From positions 186,001-250,000 of the forward strand of contig CAMPDV010000006.1 in the NCBI GenBank assembly GCA_946699065.1: 64,000 nucleotides of DNA, in the 5' to 3' direction. How positions within the stretch are numbered: position 1 is the stretch's first letter; the number at the start of each line of letters is the position of its first letter. This document shows positions 35,601 through 48,600 of the stretch, in pieces. The position numbers and the translations under genes are program-made. Origin of the DNA: Loxodes magnus. Lineage: Eukaryota > Ciliophora > Karyorelictea > Loxodida > Loxodidae. Below the pieces are notes generated by a model. It was not told where the DNA came from, did not search any database, and worked only from the letters and a program-made list of their open reading frames with translations.

Positions 35601-36482
35601 ATGGAGAGTTGGAACAAAGGTTTTCTTATAAAAAAGACGATCCATAGCACTTCTGATCATTCTTTCTAGAACTAGCAAACACCAACTAAGATCTAAAAAA
35701 AACAATATTGCCAAATCTCAGAAGAAAAATAACTACCTTCCAAAATTACAAAAAAGAGGCATACATTCGAATAACTAATGAAGTTAGATAAGGAATAACT
35801 TGTAGAGATCATATTCGACTACACCGATAAAGTAGAGAATCTCGAACATTACGTCAAAAACATATAACAAGATTTACAAGATCATGTCGAAGATGAGAAG
35901 CCACACCCTGAATTTATAACAAAATAGGACATTAATAATAGGTATTAAGAAATAGAATGCGATATTGTAAGACTAGATGAACAAATGGGAATATATTTTC
36001 AAAAATATGAAAATGCCTTCTAGCAAATTATAGAAATTAAATAAAGATTAGCAAAATTAGAGAATTAATAATCCTAAAAAAATCAAGATAAAATGATAAT
36101 AGAAGAACAGCCCATGACTAAATAAAAGTTCTTCAAAAAGAAGTGCCACATATGCGGCAGCTAATATCACCTTTGAAGACGATGCAAGGAGAATATGCAA
36201 ATTAGATAAAAGATTTGAAACGAATTGACTACGTTTTACCCATCCTCGGATGGTTAGCTATGACGGAAAAAGATAACTCAAAGGCCATTCGGAAAGCTCG
36301 GAAGTGAACTTGGGTGGAGACACCGGGGAGTCCGAGACCCTGTAAAAGGTTATACAGGGGGTTATGGATCTTTTAAGGGAAAACTCCATTAGCCTTAAAA
36401 TTTTTAATTTAATTTAACAATTAATTTAAATAAGTATAAGTATAAGTTGTTAATGTTAGAAAAGTTTTCAATTCTATCATGA
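35601..36482 (+). CDS. Zinc-knuckle/coiled-coil protein, intact frame
   Basis: 293 codons in one frame. N-terminal MESWNKGFLIKKT matches the family KGF motif and fixes the start. A Q/K-rich stretch is followed by a coiled coil (about residues 60-160, from EQLVEIIFDYTDKVENLEHY to RLAKLENQQ). The M-x-I-E-E linker leads to the knuckle CHICGSQYHLWRRC with Cys182, Cys185, His190 and Cys195 all present. The Trp in HLWRRC is TGA, where the paralog at 28933 has TGG: the best local proof of TGA=Trp. The tail KIWNELTTFYPSSDGQLWRKK is also found in the 51.7-kb paralog. Stop TGA at 36480 overlaps the stop of the convergent neighbour. The last ~35 codons are low-complexity, so an earlier end is possible. 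Confidence 0.8.
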
Positions 36483-37349
36483 ACTGATTTTTTTACATCT
36501 TATCTACTTGTAGATGGGTTTATTAAACTGGTTTTCCTTCCAGCTTTGCAACACAGGTCTTTAGTTGCCTTGAGGGTAGCTTAATGCATTCTACGTTTTA
36601 ATTTTATAAATATATCCGTTAGGGCTGCAATACATTTTGTCTAACCTTTCTTATTAAAGTCTTGCTCTATCTCTTTGTGCAGCTAGGTAGTTCTGCTATA
36701 GTCGATATTACTTATTTCAATATTGCTATTGAACCTACCTGAATTTTTTGCACTGGCGGAACAAGTGTCAGATGCTGCCGCATTGGAAACATTTCTTGAC
36801 AGGTCTTTTTGCAGCCTAGTTCTGAACATTGTGGCTGAGAGGCTGAATCGGTTCAATTTCCATCATAACTTACCTCACAGCTGGCACTGAATCATTTTAA
36901 ATCTTCAGTACTGAGACCGTTTTCTAAATGTCGTTGATCCTGTCATTTGTTATTTTTTATTAACGGGACTACTCTTCAGTCATATTTCACATAACCTGTA
37001 GCTCCCGTTCGGAGTTGATAGCTCGTTGATCAGAAAGTTGAGCCTTCGTCTCAGCATAAACTCTGAGCTATTGCAGCTCCTATTTAAGTTTGGCAACCTC
37101 CTTGACTAAGTTCAAAGCCAACTATTTGTAGTCTATTTCTTCCTCTTCTTCAAGAAGGACTTAGTCAAGGGCAAAGGAGCGAACTTACGTTTCTTATTAT
37201 TCCTTAGGTTGCTCTTAGACCACTGAGGTACTAGGTAAGTGCTAGATTCTTTTGCTTGGTTACATTTGTACAGTTTACTAGCCACTCTTCTACTCCTCCT
37301 TCTTGGCGGGAGCAGGATAAAAGCCTTTTCTCAATCCGGAACTTTACAT
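36477..37349 (-). CDS. Zinc-knuckle/coiled-coil protein, best-preserved member
   Basis: 290 residues in one uninterrupted frame. MQSSGLRKGFYPAPAKKEE carries the family N-terminal motif. Acidic segment 67-71, coiled coil about 75-155 (LALNLVKEVAKLKQELQQLR onward), VMMEIEPIQP motif at 161-170, knuckle CFQCGSIWHLFRQC with Cys187, Cys190, His195 and Cys200, then a Q/R-rich helix (KQYRLQQNYLAAQRDRARLQ) and a basic C-terminus. The knuckle Trp is TGA. The stop is TGA followed by TAG. GC content is clearly above the surroundings, which supports real selection. Probably an RNA- or ssDNA-binding, self-associating protein; its actual role is unknown. Confidence 0.88.
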
Positions 37350-37384
37350 CTTTTTTATATCAATTAATTTAAATATAATAGTCA

Positions 37385-39960
37385 TATTATAAAAGAAGCA
37401 TTATATAATTACTTTTTAAGTTGTAATATTTCCTTTTAATTATATAAATTCATATTTATTTAAAGAATTGTCTATTATTTTATTTGACAAATATTATTGA
37501 ATCTCTATAAAATAAAATTTTAAGATACTTTTTATTTATCATTTTAAATCATTTTAAATCATTTTAAATCATTTTTTCAACTTTACTCGTTTTTTTTCTT
37601 CTGAATTTATACATATTTTTAATACACTATTTCATTCTGGATTTTTCTAAATTAATTATTTCCTTTTCTAGGTTTCTACGATTTTTTATTTTTTTATGAT
37701 TAATTTAACTTGTAATTAAATTTTATTTTTCCTAAAATTAAATCCATAATAATTTATTTTAAAATTTCAAGATATTTTATTTATTCAAGAACTACATAAA
37801 TACTTCAAATAAAAATACATAAGTTTTATTTTTAAGTCTTATGGTATTAACTATATTTATATTTTTAATAAAATGATCTCGTAATTGATATTATTTTAGT
37901 TGGAAATAATCTAAGTTTGTATTTTATAGCAATTACTAAATTGAAAATAATAAAAAGAAAAATTATCCTTATTATAATATAATTTGTTGGTAGAATACAT
38001 TAAAGCTAGTTTAATGTTTAGTGAATACATTATATTCTATAAATAATTATGAATTTTTGATATCTAAAATGGAAAAAAGATTAAAATTTATCTTATTACT
38101 ATTTATTTATTTTATCTGATTTTAAGAAATTTAATTTTTTTAAAAATTATTTTTCATGTTCATAATTTTTCTCCTTTTATAAAACTTCTTATAAACTTTC
38201 TACTGAAATCAGGCTAACTCTCAGTAACCATATGTCCTGCTTTCATCACAATTACCTCTGTTAAATTTTGATATGATTTTGTATATCCTATTATAGTTTG
38301 ATTTAGATATATTGGTCTTCTTGCTATCTTATTATATTCCGTTTGTCCATTTCATTTTAGCTTTTTAACAAACTCTTCCCACCCAGCAGCATTTACAATG
38401 ATATCATCCTGTCCTACATATAATAATACTTTAATGTTTTAAAGCAAATAATCAAAAAAATCCACATAAGATACCATGATATCGCTTATATAATTTTAAA
38501 AAACGATTCTTGTACATGTTTCTGTTGATTTAGCCTAAGGAACTCCTAAATTCCTTTTAGTTATGGGATTGTTAAAAAAATTTAAAATTGTAAGATCTTC
38601 TAATGGAGTATTGTACTATCTAGAATTATAAACATCGATGTTATAAGTTCAATTCTTAATTAAACCAAGCTGTTCAAATCATAAATGGCTTGCTTTTAAA
38701 TAATCTCCCTATTGCATAGCTACAATAGCTTGATCTGTTAATCCTTACAGAACTCCAGATTATCTTATTGTTACTAGCCCTATAGAAAACATTTAATCAG
38801 CGTTATGAATTATTTAGTTGATAGGATCATGCCATCCATCTCCTACACCTATTCCTTTTAAGTTATCTCAATCTCCTGACTTTAGTAAAGTATATGCATA
38901 TGTTGGAGTTCAGTGGCCTGCATAACTAGTTCCCCATAAATACATAGGTAATTAAAACCAATCAGGATGCATTTTTCTAATATTACCCATTGCTATTAGA
39001 AAATGTTCAGCACTTTGCCAAGTTGTTGTAGTAAACGGTCCAGAACCTCTAGTTGAGTATCCAGTTCCAACAGGCTAATCTATAAAAAGAAGATCATAAT
39101 ATTCAGCCCATGAATTTGCACTCTTATATGTTTAGTTGTTTTTTGGATCAATCCTAATTGGACTAACCTATTCAAATACGCCATTAATTGCAGAACTACA
39201 TCCCGGACCTCCAGCTGTTCAAACTATTAACGCTTGAGCAGGTTAATTAATAGAAGGAATATACCAGTAGAACAAGCTGATCCATACAATTTTTTGACAG
39301 TTGCATATCCACTAACAGTATTTATTCCAGCAAATGTACTTTAAAAAGAAGTATCTTCAAAAATAAATATATCTTTCCTTTAAAATTCCTTTTTGAAATA
39401 ACCTTAATCATTTCTAAAAACAATTAGGACTTATGGCAAAATAAATTAAGAGAAAAAGATTAAACTAAACAACGTAATCATGCTAATCATAAAAAAAGGA
39501 AAATATTAAAAAAATTATAAAATTTTTTTTTTTATTAAATAAAATCCTAAAAAAAAAATAAATAAATATTTTATCATAGCTTTTCATAAATTTTTAGGAA
39601 TTTTACCTTTTTATTATTTTTTAAACTTACTTTTTTTTATTTTTTTTTTATTTTTTAATCTTTTTTTATATTTTAATTTTAAATTTTTTTATGATGCGTA
39701 AAATATTTATGATAAAAGATTTATGATAAATTTAAGGAGTCTAGCCCAAAGAAAGAATATAAATTTTCTTAAAAAGAAATGTTTTATCTAATAAATATGT
39801 ATAATTTTAGTTTCATAAATTGTGCAAAATAAGAGTAGAAAACTGAATAAAATGATTTTAATTATTAAAAAATAAAATGAAATATTAAATATGATATTTT
39901 ATTTAAATAAGTAACTTAGAAAATCTAAATATGAAATACTCTTTGTTTAATAATTTTTTA
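37385..39960. repeat. Duplicated 2.6-kb block, copy 2
   Basis: Direct copy of 26025-28690. It carries one tandem expansion (ATTTTAAATC repeated near 37540-37570) and lacks about 60-70 bp of AT-rich sequence that copy 1 has near 26430-26490. The duplicated carboxypeptidase lies inside. Confidence 0.85.
38160..39490 (-). pseudogene. Serine carboxypeptidase copy with 1-base deletion
   Basis: Paralog of the gene at 26838-28205 from signal peptide (MISMITLFSLIFFS) to the same TGA-ACA-TGA end; length 1331, not divisible by three. At about 39270 copy 1 reads GCTTTGTTTTACTGG and this copy GCTTGTTCTACTGG: one base missing, which shifts the frame just before the GGPGC region. All three catalytic motifs lie downstream of the shift and are intact in their own frame. 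The N-terminal third has diverged more than the rest, with mostly conservative changes, so the break may be recent or a base-calling error. Confidence 0.8.
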
Positions 39961-40520
39961 TTTTATTTCAGTTTTTTTTAATATGATTTAGTTTTTGCTA
40001 TTTTTACTTAAATTTTTATTTTTTTAGAGTTTTACTTATATTGCTTTGTGTTTTCTTTAAATTTTTTAAAAATTTTGTTAGATTTTATGTTTTTTATTTT
40101 AATGTTTGATTTTTTTTAATTTCCAACGAAAAATATTTAGAATTATGCTTACTTTTTTTAAAATTTTTTTAATTTAAAGCAGATTCATTTATCATTATTT
40201 ATTTTTTAAATATCAAAAATCTATTTATAAAACTTAAAAAATATTTCTTAGCTATTCTTTCTTAATTTAAGAACAAAATTATTATAATTAAAAAAAAATG
40301 TTAAAGCTGCTTTATTTCATGGAGTTTACTTTAAGAAATTTTAATCTTTCTTTGTTATAATGTTTCACTTTTAAAATAAATTTACCTTATAATTAATTAT
40401 CTTTTTTTGAAATTTTTGTTTATTTATTTTTTTATATCAGCCTCAATAAACTGTTTACTTTTTCTATTTTATTATAAATTTGACTAAGTGACATCTGTAG
40501 AATTTATTATATAATGTAAA
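39961..40520. other. AT-rich intergenic stretch
   Basis: Over half a kilobase of T-rich DNA between the duplicated block and the next zinc-knuckle remnant. Nothing recognised. Confidence 0.5.
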
Positions 40521-41303
40521 ATGACATCTATGAAAAAATTAACCTAAAATCTATCTTTTTCTAACTAGCAACAAGATACCTTTTATGAAATTTTATCTTT
40601 ATAGGCTAAGAATAAAAACTTCAAGACACAATACAACAACTACCTTAGAAAATATACAGTCTAGATATAAAAATCAATTAACTCCAAAATAATAATAAAA
40701 TACTGAACACAGAATTTAACTTAAAAGTCTTAAGACTTATTTTTTATCGAAAATTAAAAGAGAAGAAGAAAAAATATAAGAAATTCAAAATATTAATTAA
40801 ATAAGCAACAAATTATAATCAAAGTTATACAAGATTCAATGGAGATTGGAAATCAAATTTAAATATTATTCAAACATAAAAATAATAGATAATTAATCAA
40901 GAAATTAAAAGAAGACCAACTGTTTCTCTGATTCCTAGAAAGATAGGACATATATAAAAGAACTGTTGGAGATACCTTAAATTTCAAAGCTAAGAAAATA
41001 AAAAATCTGAAAAAAACTAGCTAAGGTTTATTGTATATATTAAGGTTATTTATATAGAATAAAAACGATTGGTGGAGGTAAAAAACTTTAATAAAAAGTA
41101 GATTCTCAAATAATAACCAAGTAAATGCTTCGTAAGGACTAAGATTGGAAGAAGATACCAACCAAAAAAAGAGCATATTAGCAACCATATATAATTTATA
41201 CAAGAATATAAACCATGAGAAGACGGACGATTTCTACGAGTCTTACGATGATTTTTTAAATTTTTATAAACTTATACATGACAAGTAAATAAAGGCGACG
41301 TGA
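40521..41303 (+). pseudogene. Decayed zinc-knuckle family member
   Basis: ATG start with SFSNQQQDT-like N-terminus; a coiled coil (INQLQNNNKILNTEFNLKVL) lies in a second frame and runs into a half-knuckle GHIQKNCW near 40945-40970. The C-x-x-C half is missing or out of frame (CFSDS). The initiating frame stays open to TGA 41301 and ends NHEKTDDFYESYDDF, which could be the real tail. Assignment rests on layout and position among paralogs. Confidence 0.4.
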
Positions 41304-41859
41304 CATTAATATATTATTATTGTTATAGCATAAATAAATTTGCTACTGATGAAATGTTTATTATTCAAGTAAATTGGTGTTGAAAGCTTTAAAATCTTAA
41401 ACATCCTGTGTTGCTTCAATGAAATAGAGGTTCATCTATATTAAAAATTATTTTATAATTTACTTTTTTGAAGCTATTTTAGATGATTTAATTTTTTGAT
41501 GTAATGAATGATGATTTAAAAAAATAGAATAAATCTTAAATAAGTATATAGGATAAAAACTTCGATGCTTAACTTCAGCAAATTATTTTATAAAATGGTT
41601 CTATTTTATATATTTCCATTTGAGGCGTTTTAAAGAGAGAGCCTTAAGAATCATGAGATATTTATTTAAAATGTATTTTAGAGATTTTTAAACTTTTCAT
41701 TACAAAAATAGTTCATATTCTCTACTGTTTATTGAAAAAGTAGAGACACCCATTTTTTACAATTTTGGAAACCTGACTTTCTTTATTTTTTATTTTCATA
41801 TCTTAACAAATCTGTCTTGATATGAGTGATTCTATACTCAAAATTTCATTTTATACAAT

Positions 41860-42400
41860 AAAGTTTTGAGGATATTTCAAGAATATTTATAATAATTTTT
41901 TCTTGTAATCGTGAAATATTTTTCATTTTTTATATTAGATCCATCAAAATAATAACAGGTTGTAAAATATTTTTATTCTGTTTTTTAGTTCTCTTATTTT
42001 TCTTTTATATTTATTTTTGCGCTCCTACAAGTCAATTAATCTGTTTTTGTTTTCTTTAGAAAGTTCTTTCATCTCAACATTCTTTTATTGAACCAAATTG
42101 ATTACTAATTTTATGTTTTGATATTCTTCACCATCTTTTATTTTTAGAACATAATTTTTGCCTATTTACATTCCTTTATTTTTTTATATTTTTATAAGCT
42201 TCATTATTAATTTTTTATTATTTTTGATTAGAGACGAACAATAATTATTGTTTATAAATCAATTTTCTTTTACTTGGTTCCAATTTCAAAGGTACATACT
42301 GCTTTAAGTATAACTGTTTTTCTACTATTTGATTGATTTTCATTTTTTATGTGTCCCATAGTTTTTTTGATGTCTTTTTAAAGCTCAATTTCAGTTTATT
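41860..42400 (-). pseudogene. Coiled-coil coding remnant
   Basis: A minus-strand frame reads DGEEYQNIKLVINLVQQKN, then VEMKELSKENKNRLIDLQER and on into a basic coil (KYKRKIRELKNRIK), a good heptad pattern like the family coiled coil. No knuckle is seen after it and the N-terminal part is in another frame. Probably the central part of a broken family member. Confidence 0.35.
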
Positions 42401-42698
42401 GTTGCTTTTAAGCTTATAAAAAATGTAATTAGAAAAAAAAAGTTTAAAAACGGGGATGTTTCTTACTTTTTAATAATTTTAGGATATGGTAAATAATCTT
42501 TACCCAAGGGTATAATGTATTTTGAAATTTTACAAATCCTCAAGAACAAAAAAAATAGAATTACCAAATTGTAATTATTAAATTTAAACCTTTTGAGAGA
42601 AGAAAAGTTATGAAAAAGAAAATCTGGAAAAATACTTCGAGAATAATCTACATAAAGATTAAATAAAAAAAAGGCAACAATAAAAAATTATTGAAAAG

Positions 42699-43540
42699 AT
42701 GGAAACGATATGTATAAATTTGTTTACTCTCAAAAAGAAGAAGTAAATTGCCTTCTAAGTTTTATAGAGCAGGAATTAAACTGCAAAGAAAATCATACTT
42801 AAACCAAGATTCTTACTTTGGAGAAAAATGTAGAAAATAAACCTAAAATATTTTGCACTTGGAAGTTTCTGATTTACCACTGATCAGCAGATATATTGTT
42901 ATTAGCTGATTAAAGTAGTACTGAATCAAAAGATAGTAATCAAGAAGCTGAGTAGAAAATAAGAAACTAAAAGATAAATTCGAAAAGTAGAGCAAATAGA
43001 ATTAGACTCTTGTCAAAAGAAAGAAACTTAAATGTATTCTGGAATATATCAAGATCAAATTAGTAAGCCTAAAATTAGCAAGAATAAAATAGGAAAAGAA
43101 TTTAAAAAGTATAAAAAATCAGCAAAAATTATAACAATAGACAAAATTTAAAGAACAAAAAAGTGACTTTATATTAATAGAAGATAATGGATTAAGAGTA
43201 AGATTGTACTTCTATACGCTGGGAGAAACTGGCTAAGATTTGTGAAGTAATGTAATATCTGCAAAACAAAAATACCTTTATCAACAGTGCCAACTTTTAT
43301 AGACAAGATGTAAAGCATAATGTCATGAGAGGTAATGAAGAGAAAGAAATAGAGCATACAAATTTAGAAAAATATGTTGTACCTCTCAATAAAAGACACA
43401 CAAGAAAAAAAAATCTGATTTAGAACTTAAATAGCTAAGAAGAAAGGAGTGAAGAGAAGGGTGATCCTGAACATAGGAAGGAATTGGATACTCAGTAATA
43501 GGTTCAAATACTCATAAAATGATTAAATTTTTACATTTAT
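42699..43540 (+). pseudogene. Decayed zinc-knuckle family member
   Basis: Plus-strand coiled coil (QKEEVNCLLSFIEQELN at about 42730, then VENKKLKDKFEKQSKQNQ in another frame) followed near 43246 by a broken knuckle: CNICKTK, then after a one-base shift YLYQQC. Compared with CYICNSTWHLWRKC the Cys positions fit but His is Tyr. At least two frame changes. Likely non-functional. Confidence 0.45.
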
Positions 43541-43559
43541 TATACCTTTAATAATAGCT

Positions 43560-43860
43560 TAATTAATAATGTTAAAATATTATGATGGAGATTCCCAAGC
43601 TTTAGCAGGTGAAATCTCCGCAGGAACTAAAGCAATAAATCAAGGAGTGAAGAGAAATAGCTTCATCAGAGGTTGGGGAAGTTAAGTACCCATAATTGAT
43701 TATTTTTTCTCTGCTTTTGTTGATTCTTGAACCTGGAACAGAATAACTTTTGGTTTTGGTGATTATTTTTCTTAGAATTTGACTTGGGGTGATATATGAG
43801 CACTGCCTTGCTAATCCTAAGGAATGCAACCTGCCATGAATCTATTTTCAAAATGTATAC
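43560..43860. other. GC-raised segment, probably coding, strand unresolved
   Basis: About 300 bp with clearly higher GC than the flanks. Two minus-strand frames look protein-like (starts near 43837: MAGCIPQDQQGSAHISPQ; and LRKIITKTKSYSVPGSRI). A plus-strand frame from 43582 gives two Leu-rich hydrophobic stretches that may just be the antisense of Gln/Lys-rich codons. AT preference at third positions favours the minus strand. No domain recognised. Confidence 0.3.
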
Positions 43861-44586
43861 TATTTAAAAGTATTGAACAGATAAAATTGTTATTAACCTA
43901 ATAAAGGTGAAGCCACGATAATTTATTATTATGTTATATTATGAATTACTAAAATTTCACTGAAAAGTTATTTTATGCCTTAATCACGTTTGATGGATTT
44001 AGTCTAGATTTTCCATCAAATACGACAATTTTGAAAAACTGCGTATCATAATTGCTAAGTTCCTATATTTCTAAGAGATCATTTTTCCCTGACTGTCATT
44101 TAATGTTTCTATGCAGGTGAATAAATAAATTCTGCTCAAATCTAGTCATAAAAATTTATTTTCCTTTTACACATGTCAATATTTTAGATTCGCTTATGTC
44201 AATTATAGTCATAGCTCTCTCTTTTAAAAAGACGATATTTAGTGCCTCATAATATCTATGAGTACAAAACCAAGTCAAATAGAGGTATGGAATAGAATTA
44301 GTATATTATAAGAAGATCTTAATCAAATCTATTTGATTAAGACAATTTTGATTTGTTGTACAGTTAGATAACGTGGATGTTATTGACGCACAAGATGAGT
44401 TCTTATTTCTCATCAATAAAACATGCACCCAAAACCAAGAAAAAAAACTTTAATTTTCATTTAACTTGAAGAATATAAATAAAATTGAAAATCCATCTCA
44501 AAACATTAATTATAAAATTGTATTTAGACTCTTAACTCAAAATAAATAAAAGATAAATAATTAAGTAAAAAAATAAAAAAATAATT

Positions 44587-45516
44587 TTAATAAAAAAAAT
44601 TAAAATTTGAGGCTGGAAAAGTAATTATAAAAATACAAATAAAAATAAAAAATTTAATGTTTGACGTTCTTGGAGGTATTTCAGTCTTTTTTCTGCATGC
44701 CTCTAGATTGCTATAGAGGCGAAATATAAAAATTTGAATGCCTCCACAACTTTTATCCTTGCTATGCTTAATGTCATTAAGGTATCCTTTCACTTAGATA
44801 ATGATTGGTATATTTTATCTTGTTAGTTTTTACAATTTGTTGCAATACAATTTTTCTCTTTTTAGTTTTAATATCTGTTGTCTCTGATTTTTTTTCAACT
44901 TCTTCTCATAGTTTCAATATTCTTATTTGAAGTTTTGAAATTTCTATCATATTTTCCATATATACACTCGAGAGTCGCAATATAAGCATTTTTTCGCTTC
45001 TCATTCTACTCTTTCGATTATCATTGGATCATTTCTTTATTCTCTTAATTCCATTTAATGCTGCAATCCCTCTAATTTTCTACTACTTTTTCTATCACGT
45101 TGTCCCGTTCTTTAAGTTTTTTTTGCTAGTGTTATGATTAACTATTCTGGTCTTTTAAAATATTTCAAAAAGCATTATAGTCTCTTTCTTAGATGAGTGA
45201 GTCTCAAATCTATTTCCTCTTCAATCAAATTTTTCCGCTAATTTTTTCTTTTTTCTTTTTTCTTTAACTTTTCGACATCTTCTTGAATGTCCATCATCAT
45301 TTAATCAGTTAATCATAGCTGTCATTTTTGTAATTTAATTTAAGACTTCCAAGTGCATAATAATTTTAGCCTATTTCCTAAGCTTTTCTTCAGAAATGGA
45401 AGATTTATTTTGATGCGCAATCTTCTTAAATTTTTTTTCTAATCCTAACCTCTCTAGGAAGTCATAATTTTTTGCTTTTTTGGAGCCATAAAAAACCCTG
45501 ATTTTAATCCTGACAT
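44587..45516 (-). pseudogene. Decayed zinc-knuckle family member
   Basis: Start MSGLKSGFFMAPKK is a clear family N-terminus. Then, with frame changes at A-runs, come a coiled coil (SISEEKLRKQAKIIMHLEVL), MDIQEDVEKLKKKEKRK, PMIIERVEWEAKKC and a ruined knuckle CLYCDSRVYIWKI-TGA (44947-44988), where His is Tyr and the last Cys codon TGT has become TGA. The tail KFQNFKQEYWNYEKKLKKNQ aligns with KFRQVQQQYWNKQYRLQQNY of the intact gene at 36477. Zinc binding should be lost. Confidence 0.6.
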
Positions 45517-45617
45517 TTTTTTATTAATCTTTACGCAATTTTAAAAATAAATGTATTCTTTAATTACGAAATAATATTTAAATAATATCTAAGCAATTCT
45601 ATATCTATGAATAAATA

Positions 45618-48600
45618 ATGAATGCAGAACTTAAAACTGATTTTTAAGAATTAACATTTCATTAGAATGAAAAAAATAATAGCAACCAAGTAATAAGAAA
45701 GATAGGAATCTGCAGCTCTTTAATTTTCACTGCTATTATTATTTAGTATATCTTGTAGATTATTTATTTCGAAGTCAAAGTTGATAAAATTATAGATTTT
45801 TAAACGGAAGCAACAGGGGATATTAAAACGAATCTGGATATGAGAAAAATGATAAACAATATGATATAAACTTAAATGGAAATGAAGGAATTCATGATCT
45901 TAACTGAATAAAAGTTAGAAAAAATGAGAAGTGATTCAGAAAATAATCAGATATAGATAAAATAACAATTGGAATAATAAAATTAAAATTAAGTTAAGTT
46001 GATGGATATTATCTGGCAGTAAAATAAAATAATCTAACTCTTAAAGCAGAATAACTAAACTGATAATAATTATTCAAGCAGTTGGTAATAACTCTACGCA
46101 GATTTTGACTAAGCTGAGACTAGCAGCTAACTTTAAATTCAATATTAAAGAATAAAAAAAATTGAGAATTCAAGTACTCATTAAAATGCAGTTTTAAACA
46201 CTCCTCTTTAAGTTAATCATTTATACACATTTGAGTTCTTAATTAACTATATAAATTAGCCTCGAGTTCTTATAGGAGTCTCTGATGGAAACAAAAATTG
46301 AAATCTTATAAACTACACTTTCGCAACTTTTTAAAATGGATATGGTTTAAATACTTTCAATGGAAACAAAGTAAATAGAAATGTTTCTTTATCCTATACT
46401 GAATATGATCTTGAACCTAAAAGTTCTATAGTGATGGAAGTAAATACCAAGTAAAAGACTATAAAGTATTACTATGACTATTAAGATTTAGGAATAGCTT
46501 TTGATAATATACCTTTTGATTCTATTTAATTTTATCCTACAGTAACTTTAACTTAAGAAGGTGATTAAGTAATTATATGAGATTCAAAAGTTTATCAATT
46601 AAAGGGAAAAGACAATGAAAATGCATATCAATAGTAATAAGAAGACTAATAGTAGGATTAAAGGTAGTAAAATATAAGCTACTTTAATAACCATTATAAT
46701 GCTTAATTCTCAAGAGATTTATCAAATCCTAATTTGTAATTCGTTACTGAAGCACATGTAAAAAGCTCAGAAAGCATGTATAAAAATGCAGTTATAAACA
46801 TCAATTTTTTGAAATTCCTAAGGTATTAATTCTATTTCTAAGTCTCCTTTAATTCCTCTCAATCATAGATTATGTTAGGTATAACTGATAATAACGATTG
46901 ACTAAAATAAAATCAATCTCCTTATGTGTTATTTGAGAAAGGATATGGGATTAGTAGTAAAACAGGATCAGTTTATAATAATAAAACTGTAAGAAAATAT
47001 GGTTAAAGAGGAATAAAATCAGGAGAAATAGTTATAATGGAAGTGGATACTTTATCTAGAACTCTCTAATTCAAATATGGACACTAAAATCCAGGATTAG
47101 CTTTTATAAACATTCCTTTAGATTAATTTTCATTCATTCCTTTAATATCTTTAAGTAACTAAAACGATGAAGTGAAAATATTAAATGTAACAGTGAGTTA
47201 TATAAATGAAAAATAAAGCTATACTTAAGTTTAATCAAACGTTACAGATTAATGAAAGGAGCTTAATGTTGAATTTGATAGGTAATAATCTCATTGGGGG
47301 TATGATTATGTTAATAACTCTTATATAATAAGCAGTAATTGATATATTAAAACAGCTATAACTAATAAGAAAATAGAATATGGATATAAATATAAATTTT
47401 ACTTCAACTTCGGTTAAAGCAAAGCTGGATTTATAGTTGGAATAGCTTCTAATAATAGAAACTGAAGTAATGAAAATGTTTTATTATCTACTGATAAATA
47501 TGGTTTTGGATTAAGTACTTACAAAGGACTTGCTAGTAATTTTGACTAAGTATTTGTTTACGCAGAAAGAGGAGTAAATGCAAATGAGACTGTGATAATG
47601 GAAGTAGATACAGTAGAAGGCTTTATTAAGTTTTAATATGGAGAATAAGATCCAGGAATAGCATTTATGAATATTCCTTTTGAAACTATTACATTTCATC
47701 CTGCTGTTTCAACATAATAATAAGGAAATGAAGTAATAATTTTAAAGACAGAAATATTGGATTCAACTTAGGGGATGATAAATAAAAGCAAAGGAATAAG
47801 AGTAAATGAGTAGAGCTTTGAATAGACCAAAATTGAATTAATGAATATAAATAAGAGTTTTGATTAAAATGAAACGGAGATCTTATAAGATTAATGGTCT
47901 ACATTTGCTTACATGAATAAATCTCATATAATAAAGTATTATTCATCAATAAAATATAGAAATGCTTTTATAAACATGCCCATCTTCAAGCCACTTTACT
48001 ACAAAATCTATTTTTAAATAAGCTTTAAAAATAATTATTCTTCTATCTTTTTAGGTATTTTAAAAGATAGTGATGCTTTGAAATAAGAAGTTGGATTTTT
48101 TTAAGTTGAAAAAGGATACTGGTTAAGAACATTAACAGGATCAGTTTATAATAATGAAACTTATTGAAAATATGGTTAGAGAGGCATAATCTCAGGAGAA
48201 GTTGTAGTTATGGAGGTTGATGCTTTATCTAATACTTTATCGTTTAAATATGGAAATGATAATCCTGGAATAGCTTATTAAAATATTCCCTTTGATTAAT
48301 TTTTGTTCATTCCTACTGTAATATTAAATAATTAATATGATGAAGTGAAAATACTAAATATTACAGTGAGCAAATTAAACAAGCAACAAAATTATACCTA
48401 AGACAAATAAAAAGTAACAGAGGAGTGAAAGGAGATTAGTGTAGAGTTTGATAGACAGTAATCTCATCAAAATTTTACGTTTATGAACGCAAAACATATT
48501 AAGATAGCTAATGCAGAAATATGAAGGTTAGCTATTATTAATCCTTTTATTTAAGCAGGTTTCAAATACAAATTCTCATTTAATGTCAACTTCACCTGAT

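Noticed and set aside
35778-35780. Start of the zinc-knuckle gene at 35778
   Set aside because: The same frame extends to ATG 35601, and MESWNKGF matches the N-terminal family motif.
43582-44469. Plus-strand membrane protein with a two-segment hairpin
   Set aside because: The Leu-rich stretches are likely the antisense of Gln/Lys-rich codons. Third positions favour the minus strand, and the rest of the frame looks like chance.
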